Source: Limnohabitans sp.
GTDB lineage: Bacteria; Pseudomonadota; Gammaproteobacteria; Burkholderiales; Burkholderiaceae_C
Direction: 5' to 3'
Length of the DNA stretch: 6,288 nt
NCBI GenBank assembly: GCA_024641725.1
Contig: JAHECM010000032.1
Location: 1 to 6,288, forward strand
The notes beneath the pieces were generated by a model that searched no databases, was not told the DNA's origin, and saw only the letters and a program-made list of their open reading frames with translations. The position numbers and the translations under genes are program-made. How positions within the stretch are numbered: position 1 is the stretch's first letter; each line of letters begins with the position of its first letter. Below, one piece after another: positions 5,734 to 6,288 of the stretch.

Positions 5734-6288
5734 TCAATCCTTCAAAAAGCGCTGCGTCAGCAGCGCCCAGAAGGCCGCGCCCACGGGCAGGATGTCGTCA
5801 TTGAAGTCGTAGCCGGGGTTGTGCACCATGCAGGCGTGGGCAGCCTCGACGCCACCTTGGCCGTCGTCCGCACCGTTGCCAATCATCAGGTAGCTGCCAG
5901 GGCAGTGCTCCAGCATGAAGGCGAAGTCTTCGCTGCCCGTGAGCGGGCGGCCTTGGCGGGTGACGCGCTCGGCCCCCAGCAGTTCGGTGCCCACTTGGCG
6001 TGCCAGTTCGGTCTCGGCTGCGGTGTTGACCAGCACGGGGTAGTCGCGTTTGTAATCGATGTGGGCCTGCACGCCCAAGCTGGCCGCTTGCGCCGTCACC
6101 AGCGTGGTGATGCGCTCTTGCAGCAGGTCACGCACCTCGCGGTCCAGGGAGCGAACGCTCAGCTCCAGTCGGGCCGAATTCGGGATCACGTTGTTGGCTT
6201 GGCCCGCCACGAGTGCGCCCACGGTGATCACCGCTGTGTGCTGTGGGTCCACATTGCGCGAGACGATGGTCTGCAGCGCCATGACGAT
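5734..6288 (-). CDS. M20-family amidohydrolase (hippurate hydrolase/N-acyl-amino-acid amidohydrolase type), C-terminal part
   Basis: The frame is open to the right window edge, so the start and N-terminal metal-binding half are missing; 184 residues remain. An in-frame ATG at 6282 is internal, not the start: the codons before it (Ile-Val) continue the frame and the ALQTIVSRNVDP segment is mid-domain in this family. Visible are the end of the catalytic domain and dimerisation domain (AVITVGALVAGQANNVIPN), the conserved GSEDFAFM, and HNPGYDFNDD, whose His is the expected C-terminal metal ligand. M20D enzymes hydrolyse N-acyl or N-aroyl amino acids in a metal-dependent reaction. The gene precedes the amidase but is separated by 230 bases containing the repeat pair, so co-transcription is possible but not certain. 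Substrate is unknown. Confidence 0.9.
   Translation of the reverse strand: MVMALQTIVSRNVDPQHTAVITVGALVAGQANNVIPNSARLELSVRSLDREVRDLLQERITTLVTAQAASLGVQAHIDYKRDYPVLVNTAAETELARQVGTELLGAERVTRQGRPLTGSEDFAFMLEHCPGSYLMIGNGADDGQGGVEAAHACMVHNPGYDFNDDILPVGAAFWALLTQRFLKD

Noticed and set aside
1..6288. CRISPR array, tRNA or rRNA genes, insertion sequence or phage genes
   Set aside because: No regularly spaced direct repeats, tRNA-like cloverleaf, rRNA segment or transposase-like protein was seen on either strand.

Overview
The window is GC-rich bacterial DNA. Its gene content and protein style (a MetX/MetW pair, a Bug-type TctC binding protein, a cd06150-like RidA protein) fit a betaproteobacterium of the Burkholderiales, probably Comamonadaceae. 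That assignment is inference from gene families, not from a marker gene. All genes lie on the minus strand except the tail of one unrecognised plus-strand gene at the left edge (3-137), which converges on metW with only 9 bases between the stop codons.

Read in the direction of transcription (right to left), the first block is a probable catabolic/uptake cluster: the C-terminal part of an M20-family amidohydrolase (5734-6288, cut by the window edge), a 230-base gap, an amidase-signature hydrolase (4094-5503), a periplasmic Bug/TctC solute-binding protein (3060-4046) and a small RidA-family protein (2664-3008). The gap holds a paired inverted repeat of two 28-base REP-like units, built like a REPIN. 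Spacing inside the amidase-TctC-RidA group is 47-51 bases, so one transcript is plausible. Two amide-cleaving enzymes, an organic-acid-type binding protein and an enamine/imine-clearing family protein suggest uptake and hydrolysis of an unknown amide or N-acyl compound.

Next is a GDT1/UPF0016 membrane protein (2009-2572), a probable Mn2+/Ca2+ transporter with two near-identical half-repeats. Its leader holds a strong hairpin but no recognisable manganese riboswitch.

The last block is a methionine-biosynthesis unit under apparent S-adenosylmethionine control. A -10-like box overlapping the 3' end of the gdt1-like gene is followed by a SAM-II-type (metA motif) riboswitch, an intrinsic terminator that ends only 9 bases before the metX start codon, then metX (homoserine O-acyltransferase, probably succinyl-specific) and metW, which overlap by ATGA. 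The most interesting detail is a 10-bp complement, with one bulged base, between the last codons of the gdt1-like gene and the 5' arm of the metX terminator. It encloses the riboswitch and could act as an antiterminator on read-through RNA.
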